Shown piece by piece: positions 36,484 to 45,559 of a stretch of DNA of 63,188 nucleotides; the stretch's first letter is position 1, and every line of letters starts with the position of its first letter. The stretch comes from a bacterium (GTDB lineage Bacteria > Methylomirabilota > Methylomirabilia > Methylomirabilales > 2-02-FULL-66-22). The stretch lies in assembly GCA_029580855.1 (NCBI GenBank), contig JAKPQH010000171.1, forward strand, positions 1-63,188, written 5' to 3'. The notes beneath the pieces are model-generated. The model saw only the letters and a list, made by a program, of their open reading frames with translations, was not told the origin of the DNA and did no database searches. The position numbers were made by a program, and so were the translations under genes.

Positions 36484-37607
36484 CCCCCCTCCTCTCGCGG
36501 CACCCCGGCGGCGCTTCGGACCGCGTGACGCTCGCCCGTGTCGCCGCGTCCGCTGCGGCCCGAGGTCCCTGCGCGGCCGCGCGCAGCCGGGGTCTTGGCC
36601 TCCGCCAGCCCGACCAGGCGCTTGACCTCTTCCAGCGTCGCGTCGGCGATGGAGCGCGCCCGATCCGCCCCCTCGACCAGCCCTCGGTCAAGCGCGTCGG
36701 GATCGCGCATCAGCCGCTCGTACTCCTCGCGGAACGGCCGGAGGGCGGCGATCGCGACATCCGCCACCTCCCGCTTCAGCCGCCCGTATCCGCGCCCCGC
36801 GAAACGCGCCTCGGCCTCGGCTGGGCCCTGCCCCGACAGCGCCGTATAGATCTCGAGAAGGTTTCTCACGCCGGGCGAGGCACGGTCGAAACGGACCTCG
36901 TTTCCGGAATCCGTGACCGCCCGCATGACCGCGCGACGGATCGCGTCGGGCGAATCCGTCAACCCGATCGCGTGTCCCAAGCGGGTCTCCGCCAGGCTCT
37001 TGCTCATCTTCGCCGCCGGATCGTCGAGCCCCATGATCCGCGCCCCGCCGGGCCGGATCAGCGGCTCCGGGATGACAAAGACCTCGCCGTAGAGACCGTG
37101 GAACCGCTGGGCGATGTCTCGGGCCAGCTCGATGTGCTGTTTCTGGTCCTCCCCCACCGGCACCAGATGGCTTTTGTAGAGGAGGATATCCGCGGCCTGC
37201 AGGACCGGATAGACCAGGAGAGCGGCGCTGGCCGCGGTCAGCCGACCGGCCTTGGCTTTGTACTGCGTCATCCGCTCCAGCCAGCCGACGGGCGTCGCAC
37301 AGCTCAAGAGCCACGCCAGCTCCGCGTGGGCGGACACCCGGGACTGCACAAAGACCACCGACCGGTGCGGGTCGATTCCACAGGCGAGCACGAGCGCCGC
37401 CGTCTCGACGATCTTTCGCCGGAGACGCTCCGGAGGCACGGCGCCCGGCACCGTCAAAGCGTGCAGGTCCGCGACGCAGAAGATGCAGTCGTAGGACCGC
37501 TGGAGCTCGGCCCACAGGCGGAGAGCCCCGAGATAGTTCCCGACGTGAAGCCGCCCCGTGGGCTGAATCCCGGAGAACACGCGTCGCTTCTCCGTCGGCG
37601 CGGTCAT
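36480..37607 (-). CDS. trpS: Tryptophan--tRNA ligase
   Basis: This 375-residue class I synthetase has the HIGH-like motif GRLHVGNYLGAL, the KMSKS motif AAKMSKSLAET, and PVGEDQKQHIELARDIAQRF. The C-terminal 35 residues are a low-complexity basic extension (RGRAGTSGRSGRGDTGE) beyond the usual end. Its placement between FAD reductase and sdhC, with a four-base overlap, puts a translation gene inside a respiratory transcript. Confidence 0.95.
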   Translation of the reverse strand: MTAPTEKRRVFSGIQPTGRLHVGNYLGALRLWAELQRSYDCIFCVADLHALTVPGAVPPERLRRKIVETAALVLACGIDPHRSVVFVQSRVSAHAELAWLLSCATPVGWLERMTQYKAKAGRLTAASAALLVYPVLQAADILLYKSHLVPVGEDQKQHIELARDIAQRFHGLYGEVFVIPEPLIRPGGARIMGLDDPAAKMSKSLAETRLGHAIGLTDSPDAIRRAVMRAVTDSGNEVRFDRASPGVRNLLEIYTALSGQGPAEAEARFAGRGYGRLKREVADVAIAALRPFREEYERLMRDPDALDRGLVEGADRARSIADATLEEVKRLVGLAEAKTPAARGRAGTSGRSGRGDTGERHAVRSAAGVPREEGG

Positions 37608-37634
37608 GTGCGGTCCCCGGCTTCGCGCCGGGTC

Positions 37635-38357
37635 TCAGTACCCACCGAACTCCTCGCTCCGGATGTCGTCCTCGTCCACACCCGCCTGCACCAGCATCTG
37701 TCGCGTGGCGGCCGCCATCGCCGGGGGACCTGCCACATAGTAGATCGGCCCCGATAGGGCCGACAGATGCCTGGCCAGCATCTCGCGGGTGATCCGCCCG
37801 GTCTCGCCGGTCCAGGTCACGTGCGACTTCGCCATGCCGGTCATGGTCGGGATGAACCGGAGGTGTGGATCACGCGCGGCCACCGCCTGGAGGATGTCCA
37901 GGTACGCCGCGTCCTCCGGCCGGCGGTTCGCGTGGAAGAGGTACAACCGATGTCCGGACTTGTCCCGTACGGCCTGGCGGACGATGGAGAGAAACGGCGT
38001 GATCCCGATCCCCCCGGCCAAAAAGACCCCGGGTTTGGCCGCGTTTCTGTGGAGCGCAAAGGACCCCATGGGTTCTCCGATCCGAAGTCTGGTGCCCGCC
38101 GCGGCCGTTCCCAGCGTCCGTTTGAAGGCGGTGTTCCGCATGCGGGTGACGAACACCAGCTCGTTCTCGAACGGGGGACTCGCGATGGAGAACGTCCGCG
38201 TATCCCCCTCCGCGTCGGTCTCGGGCGGATGAATCAGCGTCAAGTCGGCGCACTGGCCGGCTCTGAACTGAAACCCGGAGGGCTTGGCAAAGTGAAACGC
38301 CATGGTCGCTTCGGCCACCGTTTCCCGCTTGACCAGCTCGATGCTGTACTCGGTCAT
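37635..38357 (-). CDS. FAD-dependent ferredoxin-NAD(P)H reductase-family protein
   Basis: This 240-residue protein has the FNR fold: FAD-binding RTFSIASPPFENEL, phosphate-binding GSFALH, NAD-binding GGIGITPFLSIVRQA, and YYVAGPPAMAAATRQML. There is no fused iron-sulfur domain. It lies 53 bases downstream of nuoN. The electron partner is unknown; a soluble link between NAD(P)H and a redox protein is likely. Confidence 0.88.
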   Translation of the reverse strand: MTEYSIELVKRETVAEATMAFHFAKPSGFQFRAGQCADLTLIHPPETDAEGDTRTFSIASPPFENELVFVTRMRNTAFKRTLGTAAAGTRLRIGEPMGSFALHRNAAKPGVFLAGGIGITPFLSIVRQAVRDKSGHRLYLFHANRRPEDAAYLDILQAVAARDPHLRFIPTMTGMAKSHVTWTGETGRITREMLARHLSALSGPIYYVAGPPAMAAATRQMLVQAGVDEDDIRSEEFGGY

Positions 38358-38409
38358 GCCGATTCCTCCTTGTCGTCAAGACCTCCAGATGCCCAGGGTT
38401 TCTCCCGGC

Positions 38410-39855
38410 TCAGCTCAGACCCGCCACCGCCGCCGCGATCAGCCGGAGAAACGGCGCCGGGTAGACCCCAAACCACACAAGCAGCACCGCCAGCAGGACG
38501 AGCACCAGGCCGCTCGCCGGAACGACCCCGCCGGCGGCAGCCGTGCTCCCTGCGGGGCTCTCCGCCGGCGCGGCGAACATGGCCACCACGATCCGGAGGT
38601 AGTAGAACAGCCCGAGGGCGCTGCCGGCGACGAGGACGAGAACCAGTGTCCAGAGCGTCGAGCCGACTCCCGCCGTAACGACGTAGAACTTGCCGACAAA
38701 GCCCGCCGTCAGGGGGATCCCCGCCAGCGAGAGGAGCATCCCCGTAAAGATGCAGGCGAGGGCCGGACGGCGCCAGAAGAGGCCCTGGTAGTCCTCCACC
38801 CGGTCCGCATCCCGGTCCGCCGGCGAAAGGACCGTGACCACCCCGAAGGCGCCCAGGATCGTCACGAAATAAGCGATCAGATAGGCGGTCACGGCCTTCG
38901 CCCCCAGCGTTCCTGAGGCCAGAAACGCCACCAGCAGGTAGCCCAGGTGGGCAATGGAGGAATACGCCAGGAGGCGCTTCACATTTTCCTGCAGCAGGGC
39001 CAGCAGGTTTCCCACCAGCATGGAGGCCGCCGCCACGAGACCGATGGCGAGACGGAGGCTCTCGTACTCGTAAGCGTTCGCCGCCGTAAAGTAGCGGAGG
39101 AGCACGGCCACCATGGCCCCCTTGGACACGCTGGCAACAAAGGCCGTGACCGGGGCGGGGGCGCCCTCGTACACGTCCGGCGTCCACATGTGGAACGGTA
39201 CCAGGGCCAGCTTGAAGCCGATCCCGGTCACGATCAGACCCACCCCCGTCAGCGCATAGACCGTCTCCAGGCGTCCACCCCGGGAGGCCAGGCCGATCGC
39301 GGCGAATTCCAGACTGCCGGCATCGGCGTAGATCAGGGCCATGCCGAAGAGGAGGAACGCGGACGATGCCCCCGCCAGGACGAGGTACTTGAGCCCCGCC
39401 TCCAGCGGCCGGAAGTCCGTTCGCGTGTAGGCGATCAGGGCGTAAAGCGAGACGCTGAGCAGCTCCAGCCCCAGAAAGAACGAGGCAAAGTGGTTGCTCA
39501 TCACCAGGACGCCCGCTCCCAGCGTTCCCAGCAGGAGGAGGATGTGGAACGCCCCCTGGTCCGCACCTCGGCGCATCACATAGCCGACGGACAGCAGCGC
39601 CACGGCCAGACCGGCGGCCAGGATGAGACCCAGGTAGACCAGCGCGTACCCATCGAGCCGCAGGAGCGGCGTGACCTGCCGCGGGACAACGCCAGCCGCG
39701 GGAGCGAGCATCGCCAAGGCCAGAAGCACGCCGAGGACCGACCCCGCGGCGCGCACCGACTGCCGAACAGACCAGGCGGTCCCCAGCATGATCGCCACCG
39801 CTGCGGCGGCCACCACGAGGAGTGGGAGAAGAGCCACGAAATCGGAGACCGCCAC
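38410..39855 (-). CDS. nuoN: NADH-quinone oxidoreductase subunit N
   Basis: This 481-residue, about 14-helix antiporter-like subunit of complex I has typical segments LLSVSLYALIAYTRTD, FHMWTPDVYEGAPAPVTAF, ENVKRLLAYSSIAHLGYLL and LSLAGIPLTAGFVGKF. It is the last subunit in the nuo run, three bases after nuoM. Confidence 0.95.
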   Translation of the reverse strand: MAVSDFVALLPLLVVAAAAVAIMLGTAWSVRQSVRAAGSVLGVLLALAMLAPAAGVVPRQVTPLLRLDGYALVYLGLILAAGLAVALLSVGYVMRRGADQGAFHILLLLGTLGAGVLVMSNHFASFFLGLELLSVSLYALIAYTRTDFRPLEAGLKYLVLAGASSAFLLFGMALIYADAGSLEFAAIGLASRGGRLETVYALTGVGLIVTGIGFKLALVPFHMWTPDVYEGAPAPVTAFVASVSKGAMVAVLLRYFTAANAYEYESLRLAIGLVAAASMLVGNLLALLQENVKRLLAYSSIAHLGYLLVAFLASGTLGAKAVTAYLIAYFVTILGAFGVVTVLSPADRDADRVEDYQGLFWRRPALACIFTGMLLSLAGIPLTAGFVGKFYVVTAGVGSTLWTLVLVLVAGSALGLFYYLRIVVAMFAAPAESPAGSTAAAGGVVPASGLVLVLLAVLLVWFGVYPAPFLRLIAAAVAGLS

Positions 39856-39858
39856 GCG

Positions 39859-41361
39859 TCATTCCTCCCCGGTCGCCGGCGGCCCCGCCGCGGCGCGCTG
39901 CGCGTGCCGGAGCGCCGGGCCGGCCGTGTCGAACACGGGCTGCGGAAAGAGTCCCAGCCACACGATGGCGGCGATCATGGCGGTCACGATCGCCATCTCG
40001 CGCACGCGTAGGTCGGGCGGCCGCTCCGCGTCGAGACGCGGTCCGTGAAAGGCCCGCTGGATCAGGCGGAGGGCGTACAGCGTGGCCACCACCAGGCCCA
40101 GACTGGCCAGGACGGCGAGCGTGAGATTCACCCGGTAGGTCCCGAGCAGGATCAGGAATTCGGCCACAAAGTTCCCCAGACCGGGCAGCCCGAGCGAGGC
40201 CAGGGCGAAGAGCATGGCCGCCCCGCCCAGCCGCGGCACCGCCGACCAGAGGCCGCCCATACGCCCGAGGTCCCGCGTGTGGATACGCTCCTGGAGGGCG
40301 CCCACGAGGATGAAGAGCGCCCCCGTGCTGACCCCGTGGCAGAGCATCTGCATCACCACGCCCTGGAGCGCCGGGCCGTTCCCGGCGAAGATCCCCAGCA
40401 GGACAAAACCCATGTGGCTGACGCTGGTGTAGGCCACCAGGCGCTTGAGGTCATCCTGCGCGAAGGCCAGCATCGCCCCGTAGAGGATCCCGATCACGCC
40501 CACGACCATGCCCACGGGGGCGAAGTCCCGCGCGGCGGACGGGAAGAGCGGCAGCGCGAACCGCAGCAGGCCGTAGGCGCCGGTCTTCAGGAGGAGGCCC
40601 GCCAGGACGACGCTCCCTGCGGTGGGCGCCTCCGTGTGGGCGTCGGGCAGCCACGTGTGGAGCGGGACCGCCGGCAGCTTCACGGCGAACGCGACGAAGA
40701 ACCCCAAGAACAGCCACAGGGCCGTGACGGGCCGCATGGCCGTGCCGAGGAGGTCCGCATACTCGAAGCTGTACACGCCGCTGGCGCCGTGATGGACAAA
40801 GACCAGGCCGAGGATGGCCACCAGCATGAGCAGCCCGCTCGCCTGGGTGAAGAGGAAGAACTTGATCGCGGCATAGGTCCGGTGCTCGTGCCCCCAGATG
40901 GCGATGAGGAAGTACATGGGGACGAGCATCATCTCCCAGAAGAAATAGAAGAGGAACAGGTCCAGGGCCAGGAAGACGCCGAGGACGCCGGCCAGGACCC
41001 AGAGCAGATTGAAGTGAAAAAATCCGATCCGCACGCGGATCTCGGTCCAGGAGGCCCCCACCGAGAGGATTCCCAGGAAGAGCGTGAGCAGGACAAGCAC
41101 GAGGCTGAGCCCGTCCAGTGCCAGATGGAACCCGATGCCCCAGTCGAGAATCCACGCCCAGCGGACCTCCGCCAGCCAGGCTCCGCCCCCCGCCGGCGCC
41201 GCGCCTCCGGGGGAGCGCACCGCCAGCGCGCCGGCCAGCGCCAGGTCCACGGCCAGCGCGGACAGCGCGATCCAGCGGGGCCAGTCGGTCCCCCGCCGCT
41301 CGCCCGCCCAGGCCACGAGACCTCCAACCGCCAAGACGCCGATCAGCAGAACCAGAATCAT
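39859..41361 (-). CDS. nuoM: NADH-quinone oxidoreductase subunit M
   Basis: This 500-residue proton-pumping subunit has WEMMLVPMYFLIAIWG with the conserved Glu, VKLPAVPLHTWLPDAHTEAP, and DDLKRLVAYTSVSHMGFVL. The ATG at 41361 overlaps the nuoL stop (ATGA); upstream in-frame codons are within nuoL. Confidence 0.95.
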   Translation of the reverse strand: MILVLLIGVLAVGGLVAWAGERRGTDWPRWIALSALAVDLALAGALAVRSPGGAAPAGGGAWLAEVRWAWILDWGIGFHLALDGLSLVLVLLTLFLGILSVGASWTEIRVRIGFFHFNLLWVLAGVLGVFLALDLFLFYFFWEMMLVPMYFLIAIWGHEHRTYAAIKFFLFTQASGLLMLVAILGLVFVHHGASGVYSFEYADLLGTAMRPVTALWLFLGFFVAFAVKLPAVPLHTWLPDAHTEAPTAGSVVLAGLLLKTGAYGLLRFALPLFPSAARDFAPVGMVVGVIGILYGAMLAFAQDDLKRLVAYTSVSHMGFVLLGIFAGNGPALQGVVMQMLCHGVSTGALFILVGALQERIHTRDLGRMGGLWSAVPRLGGAAMLFALASLGLPGLGNFVAEFLILLGTYRVNLTLAVLASLGLVVATLYALRLIQRAFHGPRLDAERPPDLRVREMAIVTAMIAAIVWLGLFPQPVFDTAGPALRHAQRAAAGPPATGEE

Positions 41362-43250
41362 CGGAGCAACGCGATCGCGACGATGGCAACGGACCCGGCC
41401 GCGATGGCCGTCGCGTACCAGCGCAGCCGCCCCGTCTGCGAGCGGCCCAGCACGCCGTGACACCATCGGCTGAGCCGGACCAGCATCCCGTAGGGCGTGT
41501 CCAGAAGATCCGTCCGGTTGCCGCGGGCCAGGGCCAGGTACGGCGCGACCAGCAGGCCGTCATACAGCCGATCGAACCCCCAACCCGCGAACCAGAAGCG
41601 ATGCAGCGCCGCGCCCGGCGCCGCCCCGGTCAACCTTTCGACGAGGCCGCGACCCGGCAGGAAGAGGAGATACGCCAGAAGAATCCCGCCCAGCGACGCC
41701 CCCATCGCCAAAAGCAGCAACGGCTGCTCCGCGCCACCTCCCGCGCCGGCCGCGTGGGCCGCCGGCAAGACGCTCCCCACGAAGCGCGAGAAAAGGGTGA
41801 CGCCCCCCAGGGAGTGCGGCGTCTCCACGAATCCTCCCCCCAGCGAAAGCGCCGCCAGGATGAGGAGGGGGATACACGCGGCCCATCCCGGTCTCCTTCC
41901 CACAGCCGACTGTTTCTCGCCGCAGAACACGAGGAAGATCACGCGGAAGATGTACAGCGCCGTGAGCAGCGCGCCGATCCACCCCGCCGCCCAGAGCCAG
42001 CGCCCCGCCCCGCCCGACAGCCAGGCCTGCGCGAGGATCTGGTCTTTGCTGTAGAACCCTGCCGTGACCGCGGGGAAGCCCGCCAGCGACGCGCCGCCCG
42101 CCAGAAACGTCCAGAATGCGAGCGGCAGCTCCTTCCGCAAGCCCCCCATCTTGAAGATGTCGTGTTCGTGGTGGAGAGCCTGAATGACCACGCCGGCCGC
42201 GAGAAACAGCAGCGCCTTGAAGAAGGCGTGCGTCACGAGATGGAACAGCGCCGCCCCCCAGGCGCCCACGCCGAGGGCCAGGAACATGTAGCCGATCTGG
42301 CTGATGGTGGAGTACGCCAGCACGCGCTTGATGTCCCGCTGCGTCAGCGCGCTCGCCCCCGCCAGGAGGAGCGTGGCCGCTCCGATCGCCCCCACCAGCA
42401 GTTGCACCGCAGGCGCCAGGCTGAAGAGGACGTGAGTGCGGGCGATGAGGTAGACCCCCGCCGTCACCATGGTGGCGGCATGGATGAGCGCGCTCACCGG
42501 CGTGGGACCCGCCATCGCGTCGGGCAGCCAGGTCTGGAGCGGCAGCTGCGCGGACTTCCCCAGCGCCCCGCCCAGCAGGAGGGCCGCGGCGGCGACGGCG
42601 GGCCCCGATCCGACGGGCCACTTCTCCGCGGCGCGCTGCAGGAGCGGCTGGATCTCCAGCGTGCCCAGGCTGGTCGTCAGCAGGAACAGCCCGAGCGCCA
42701 TGGCCGTGTCGCCGATCCGCGTGACGATAAAAGCCTTCTGCGCCGCGGCGCCGTTGACGGGGTCCTCGTACCAGAAGCCGATCAGGAGGTAGCTGCAGAG
42801 ACCCACCCCCTCCCACCCCAGGTAGAGCAGGAGCAGGTTGTCGGCCAGGACCAGCGTCAGCATCGAGGCCACGAAGAGGTTCATGTAGGCGAAGAAGCGG
42901 CTGTACCCGGGATCGTCCCGCATGAACTCCGTGGAATACAGATGAATCAGCAGCCCCACAAAGGCCACGACCACGGTCATGACCAGGGCCAGGGCATCCA
43001 GGTAGAGCCCGACCGGCGCCCGGAACCCGGGGATGGCCAGCCAATGCCAGAGGCTCTGTGTGTAGACCCGTCCGGAGGGTGGAAGTTCCAGAAAGCCGAC
43101 CGCCACCGCCCCGGCCGTAAGCGTCGACAGGCCCACCGAGCCCACCCCCACCGAAGTCGCCGCCGGACGGGGCAGACGGCGGCCCAGCGTGGCCAGGACG
43201 AGAAAGCCGGCCAGACTCCAGGCCGGGACCAACCACAAGAGATCGAGCAC
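41358..43250 (-). CDS. nuoL: NADH-quinone oxidoreductase subunit L
   Basis: This 630-residue largest pump subunit has GLLIHLYSTEFM, GWEGVGLCSYLLIGFW, LPLQTWLPDAMAGPTPVSAL, TQRDIKRVLAYSTISQIGYM and the long lateral C-terminal helix region. It starts one base after the nuoK stop. Confidence 0.96.
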   Translation of the reverse strand: MLDLLWLVPAWSLAGFLVLATLGRRLPRPAATSVGVGSVGLSTLTAGAVAVGFLELPPSGRVYTQSLWHWLAIPGFRAPVGLYLDALALVMTVVVAFVGLLIHLYSTEFMRDDPGYSRFFAYMNLFVASMLTLVLADNLLLLYLGWEGVGLCSYLLIGFWYEDPVNGAAAQKAFIVTRIGDTAMALGLFLLTTSLGTLEIQPLLQRAAEKWPVGSGPAVAAAALLLGGALGKSAQLPLQTWLPDAMAGPTPVSALIHAATMVTAGVYLIARTHVLFSLAPAVQLLVGAIGAATLLLAGASALTQRDIKRVLAYSTISQIGYMFLALGVGAWGAALFHLVTHAFFKALLFLAAGVVIQALHHEHDIFKMGGLRKELPLAFWTFLAGGASLAGFPAVTAGFYSKDQILAQAWLSGGAGRWLWAAGWIGALLTALYIFRVIFLVFCGEKQSAVGRRPGWAACIPLLILAALSLGGGFVETPHSLGGVTLFSRFVGSVLPAAHAAGAGGGAEQPLLLLAMGASLGGILLAYLLFLPGRGLVERLTGAAPGAALHRFWFAGWGFDRLYDGLLVAPYLALARGNRTDLLDTPYGMLVRLSRWCHGVLGRSQTGRLRWYATAIAAGSVAIVAIALLR

Positions 43251-43251
43251 C

Positions 43252-43560
43252 TTACCCCCGCATGACGCTGGCGGCGTCCGCGTCCAGTGTCCGGAGTCGC
43301 TGGTACACCTGCAGGACCAGCGCGAGACCCACCGAGACCTCCGCCGCCGCCATGGTCAGGATGAAGATGAACATCACCTGGCCGTCGGCCTGGCCCCAGC
43401 GGGACCCCGCTACGACGAAGGCCAGCCCCGCCGCGTTCAGCATGACCTCGATGGACATCAGCGTGAAAAGCAGGTTGCGCCGCACCAGGAGGCCGCACAG
43501 CCCCAACCCGAACAGGACCCCCGCCAGGAGGAGTCCGTGCCGGAGCGGGATGACACCCAT
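43252..43560 (-). CDS. nuoK: NADH-quinone oxidoreductase subunit K
   Basis: This 102-residue three-helix subunit has the conserved glutamates in [20 protein letters not shown] and [14 protein letters not shown]. The ATG at 43560 begins [12 protein letters not shown], the normal family start. Confidence 0.95.
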   Translation of the reverse strand: MGVIPLRHGLLLAGVLFGLGLCGLLVRRNLLFTLMSIEVMLNAAGLAFVVAGSRWGQADGQVMFIFILTMAAAEVSVGLALVLQVYQRLRTLDADAASVMRG

Positions 43561-43565
43561 CGCCG

Positions 43566-44069
43566 TCACCCGTTTCCTTCCCCGTTCCGCCGCCCGAGGT
43601 GGAACGCCCCCACCAGCCCCACCAGCAGAAGCAACGACGCGATCTCCACCCCCGCCAGGTATGGCCCGAAGAGGGCGAGACCGACCTCCTTGGGGCCGAC
43701 AAGCCTGGGGACGATCGGGGGGCTTTCGGCTACGGTCAGCAGGTAAGCGATCTCCGCCAGCAGCACCAGCAGCAGGACCGCGGGCCCGAACCACATGAGG
43801 GACCCGAGCCACTTGCGCTCCTGCTCCAGCATCGCCCGACCCAGGTTGAGCATCATGACCACGAACAGGAAGAGCACCACGATGGCGCCGGCGTAAATGA
43901 TCGCCTCCAGCGCCGCGATGAAGGGGGCGCCCAGGCTCAGGAAGACCATGGCCACCGCCAGCAGCGACACCACCAGGTAGAGCAGCGCATGGATCGCGTG
44001 CAGCTCCGTGATCACCATGAGCGTGGCCAGGACGGCCACCGCCCCCGAGATGTAAAAGACCGCGGTCAT
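43566..44069 (-). CDS. nuoJ: NADH-quinone oxidoreductase subunit J
   Basis: This 167-residue membrane subunit has [20 protein letters not shown] and [20 protein letters not shown]. The ATG at 44069 overlaps the nuoI stop. It is slightly shorter than the E. coli protein, as is common outside enterics. Confidence 0.94.
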   Translation of the reverse strand: MTAVFYISGAVAVLATLMVITELHAIHALLYLVVSLLAVAMVFLSLGAPFIAALEAIIYAGAIVVLFLFVVMMLNLGRAMLEQERKWLGSLMWFGPAVLLLVLLAEIAYLLTVAESPPIVPRLVGPKEVGLALFGPYLAGVEIASLLLLVGLVGAFHLGRRNGEGNG

Positions 44070-44581
44070 GGCAGCAGACCTCGCACGTCCACGGGCGGGG
44101 CCTCGTGCTCGGCCTGGCCCTTGTCCTTCCCCCGGATGGCCAGACCCGCCACCCGGTAATAGTTGTAGTCCGGGTATTTGCCCGGACCGGAGATCAGGAG
44201 ATCCTCCTTCTCGTAGACCAGATTGTTTCGCCGGTACTCCCCCATCTCGAAGTCCGGCGTGAGCTGGATGGCATAGGTGGGGCACGCCTCCTCGCAGAAG
44301 CCGCAGAAGATGCAGCGAGAAAAATTGATCCGGAAAAATTCCGGGTACCGTCTCCCGTACGCATCTTCGGTGGCCTGGAGCGCGATGCAGTCCACCGGAC
44401 ACGCTGCGGCGCACAGATAGCAGGCCACGCACCGCTCCTCCCCGTCGGGGTCCCGGGAGAGCACGATTCGTCCGCGCCAGCGCGGGGCCAGCGCAGGCCG
44501 CTCGTCGGGATACTGGACGGTCTCCCGCGGCCGGAAGGCGTGTAGGAAGACGCGCCACATCGTCCTGACCAGACTCCACAT
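44066..44581 (-). CDS. nuoI: NADH-quinone oxidoreductase subunit I
   Basis: This 171-residue ferredoxin-like subunit binds two [4Fe-4S] clusters, [18 protein letters not shown] and [16 protein letters not shown]. It carries electrons toward NuoB. Its N-terminal amphipathic region ([17 protein letters not shown]) docks on the membrane arm. Confidence 0.96.
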   Translation of the reverse strand: MWSLVRTMWRVFLHAFRPRETVQYPDERPALAPRWRGRIVLSRDPDGEERCVACYLCAAACPVDCIALQATEDAYGRRYPEFFRINFSRCIFCGFCEEACPTYAIQLTPDFEMGEYRRNNLVYEKEDLLISGPGKYPDYNYYRVAGLAIRGKDKGQAEHEAPPVDVRGLLP

Positions 44582-44602
44582 ACCGCCGAGGTCTCCTTTC
44601 CG

Positions 44603-45559
44603 CTACCCTGCCCGCGCCAGAACCACCGCCCCCGTGACCACGAGGTTCGCCAGCGCGAGCGGGAGCATCACCTTCCAGCCGTAGGCCATGAGCTGATCGT
44701 ACCGCAGCCGCGGCAAGGAGGCCCGCAGCAGGATGAAGAAGCCGATGAACGCCAGCGTCTTGAGGCCGAACCAGACGACGGGCGGCAGGACCGGCCCCAG
44801 CCAGCCGCCGAAGAACAGCGTCACGATCAAGGCGGAGATGAGCGTGATGCCCAGGTACTCCCCGACGAAGAACATCCCGAACTTCATCCCCGAATACTCC
44901 GAGTGGAAGCCCGCCACCAGCTCGCTCTCGGCCTCCGGAAGGTCGAAGGGCAGGCGATGGGTTTCGGCGACCCCGGCGGTCAGGAAAACCACCAGCCCCA
45001 CGATCTGCGGAATGCAGAACCAGAGCCGGCGCTGCGCCTCGACGATCTCGCGCAGGTTGAAGGAGCCGGCGAGGAGGACGACGCCCATGAGCGAGAGACC
45101 CATGAAGACTTCGTAGCTCACCATCTGGGCCGCGGCCCGCAGGCCGCCCAGCAAGGCATACTTGTTGTTCGAGGCCCACCCCGCCAGGATGACGCTGTAG
45201 ACTCCCAGCGAGGACATGGCCAGGAAGAACAGCAGCCCCACGTTGAGGTCCACCACGCCGATCCCCGGCGCCACGGGCACCACCGCGTACGTCATGAGGA
45301 CCGTGGCCACCACGATGGCGGGTGCCAGGACGAAGACGGCGCGGTCGGCGAACGGGGGGATCCAGTCCTCCTTGGTAAAGATCTTGATCATGTCGGCCAG
45401 CACCTGAAGCAGGCCGAAGGGGCCGACACGATTGGGCCCGTAGCGGTCCTGCCAGAGCGCCAGCAGGCGCCGCTCCAGCCAGATGAGCCCCGAGGCCACC
45501 GTCAGCGCCGCGCCGAGGACCCCGACCACGTTCACGAGGGACCACACCGCCGGACTCAT
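44603..45559 (-). CDS. nuoH: NADH-quinone oxidoreductase subunit H
   Basis: This 318-residue subunit forms the quinone chamber. It has [58 protein letters not shown] and [13 protein letters not shown]. The ATG at 45559 overlaps the nuoG stop. Confidence 0.96.
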   Translation of the reverse strand: MSPAVWSLVNVVGVLGAALTVASGLIWLERRLLALWQDRYGPNRVGPFGLLQVLADMIKIFTKEDWIPPFADRAVFVLAPAIVVATVLMTYAVVPVAPGIGVVDLNVGLLFFLAMSSLGVYSVILAGWASNNKYALLGGLRAAAQMVSYEVFMGLSLMGVVLLAGSFNLREIVEAQRRLWFCIPQIVGLVVFLTAGVAETHRLPFDLPEAESELVAGFHSEYSGMKFGMFFVGEYLGITLISALIVTLFFGGWLGPVLPPVVWFGLKTLAFIGFFILLRASLPRLRYDQLMAYGWKVMLPLALANLVVTGAVVLARAG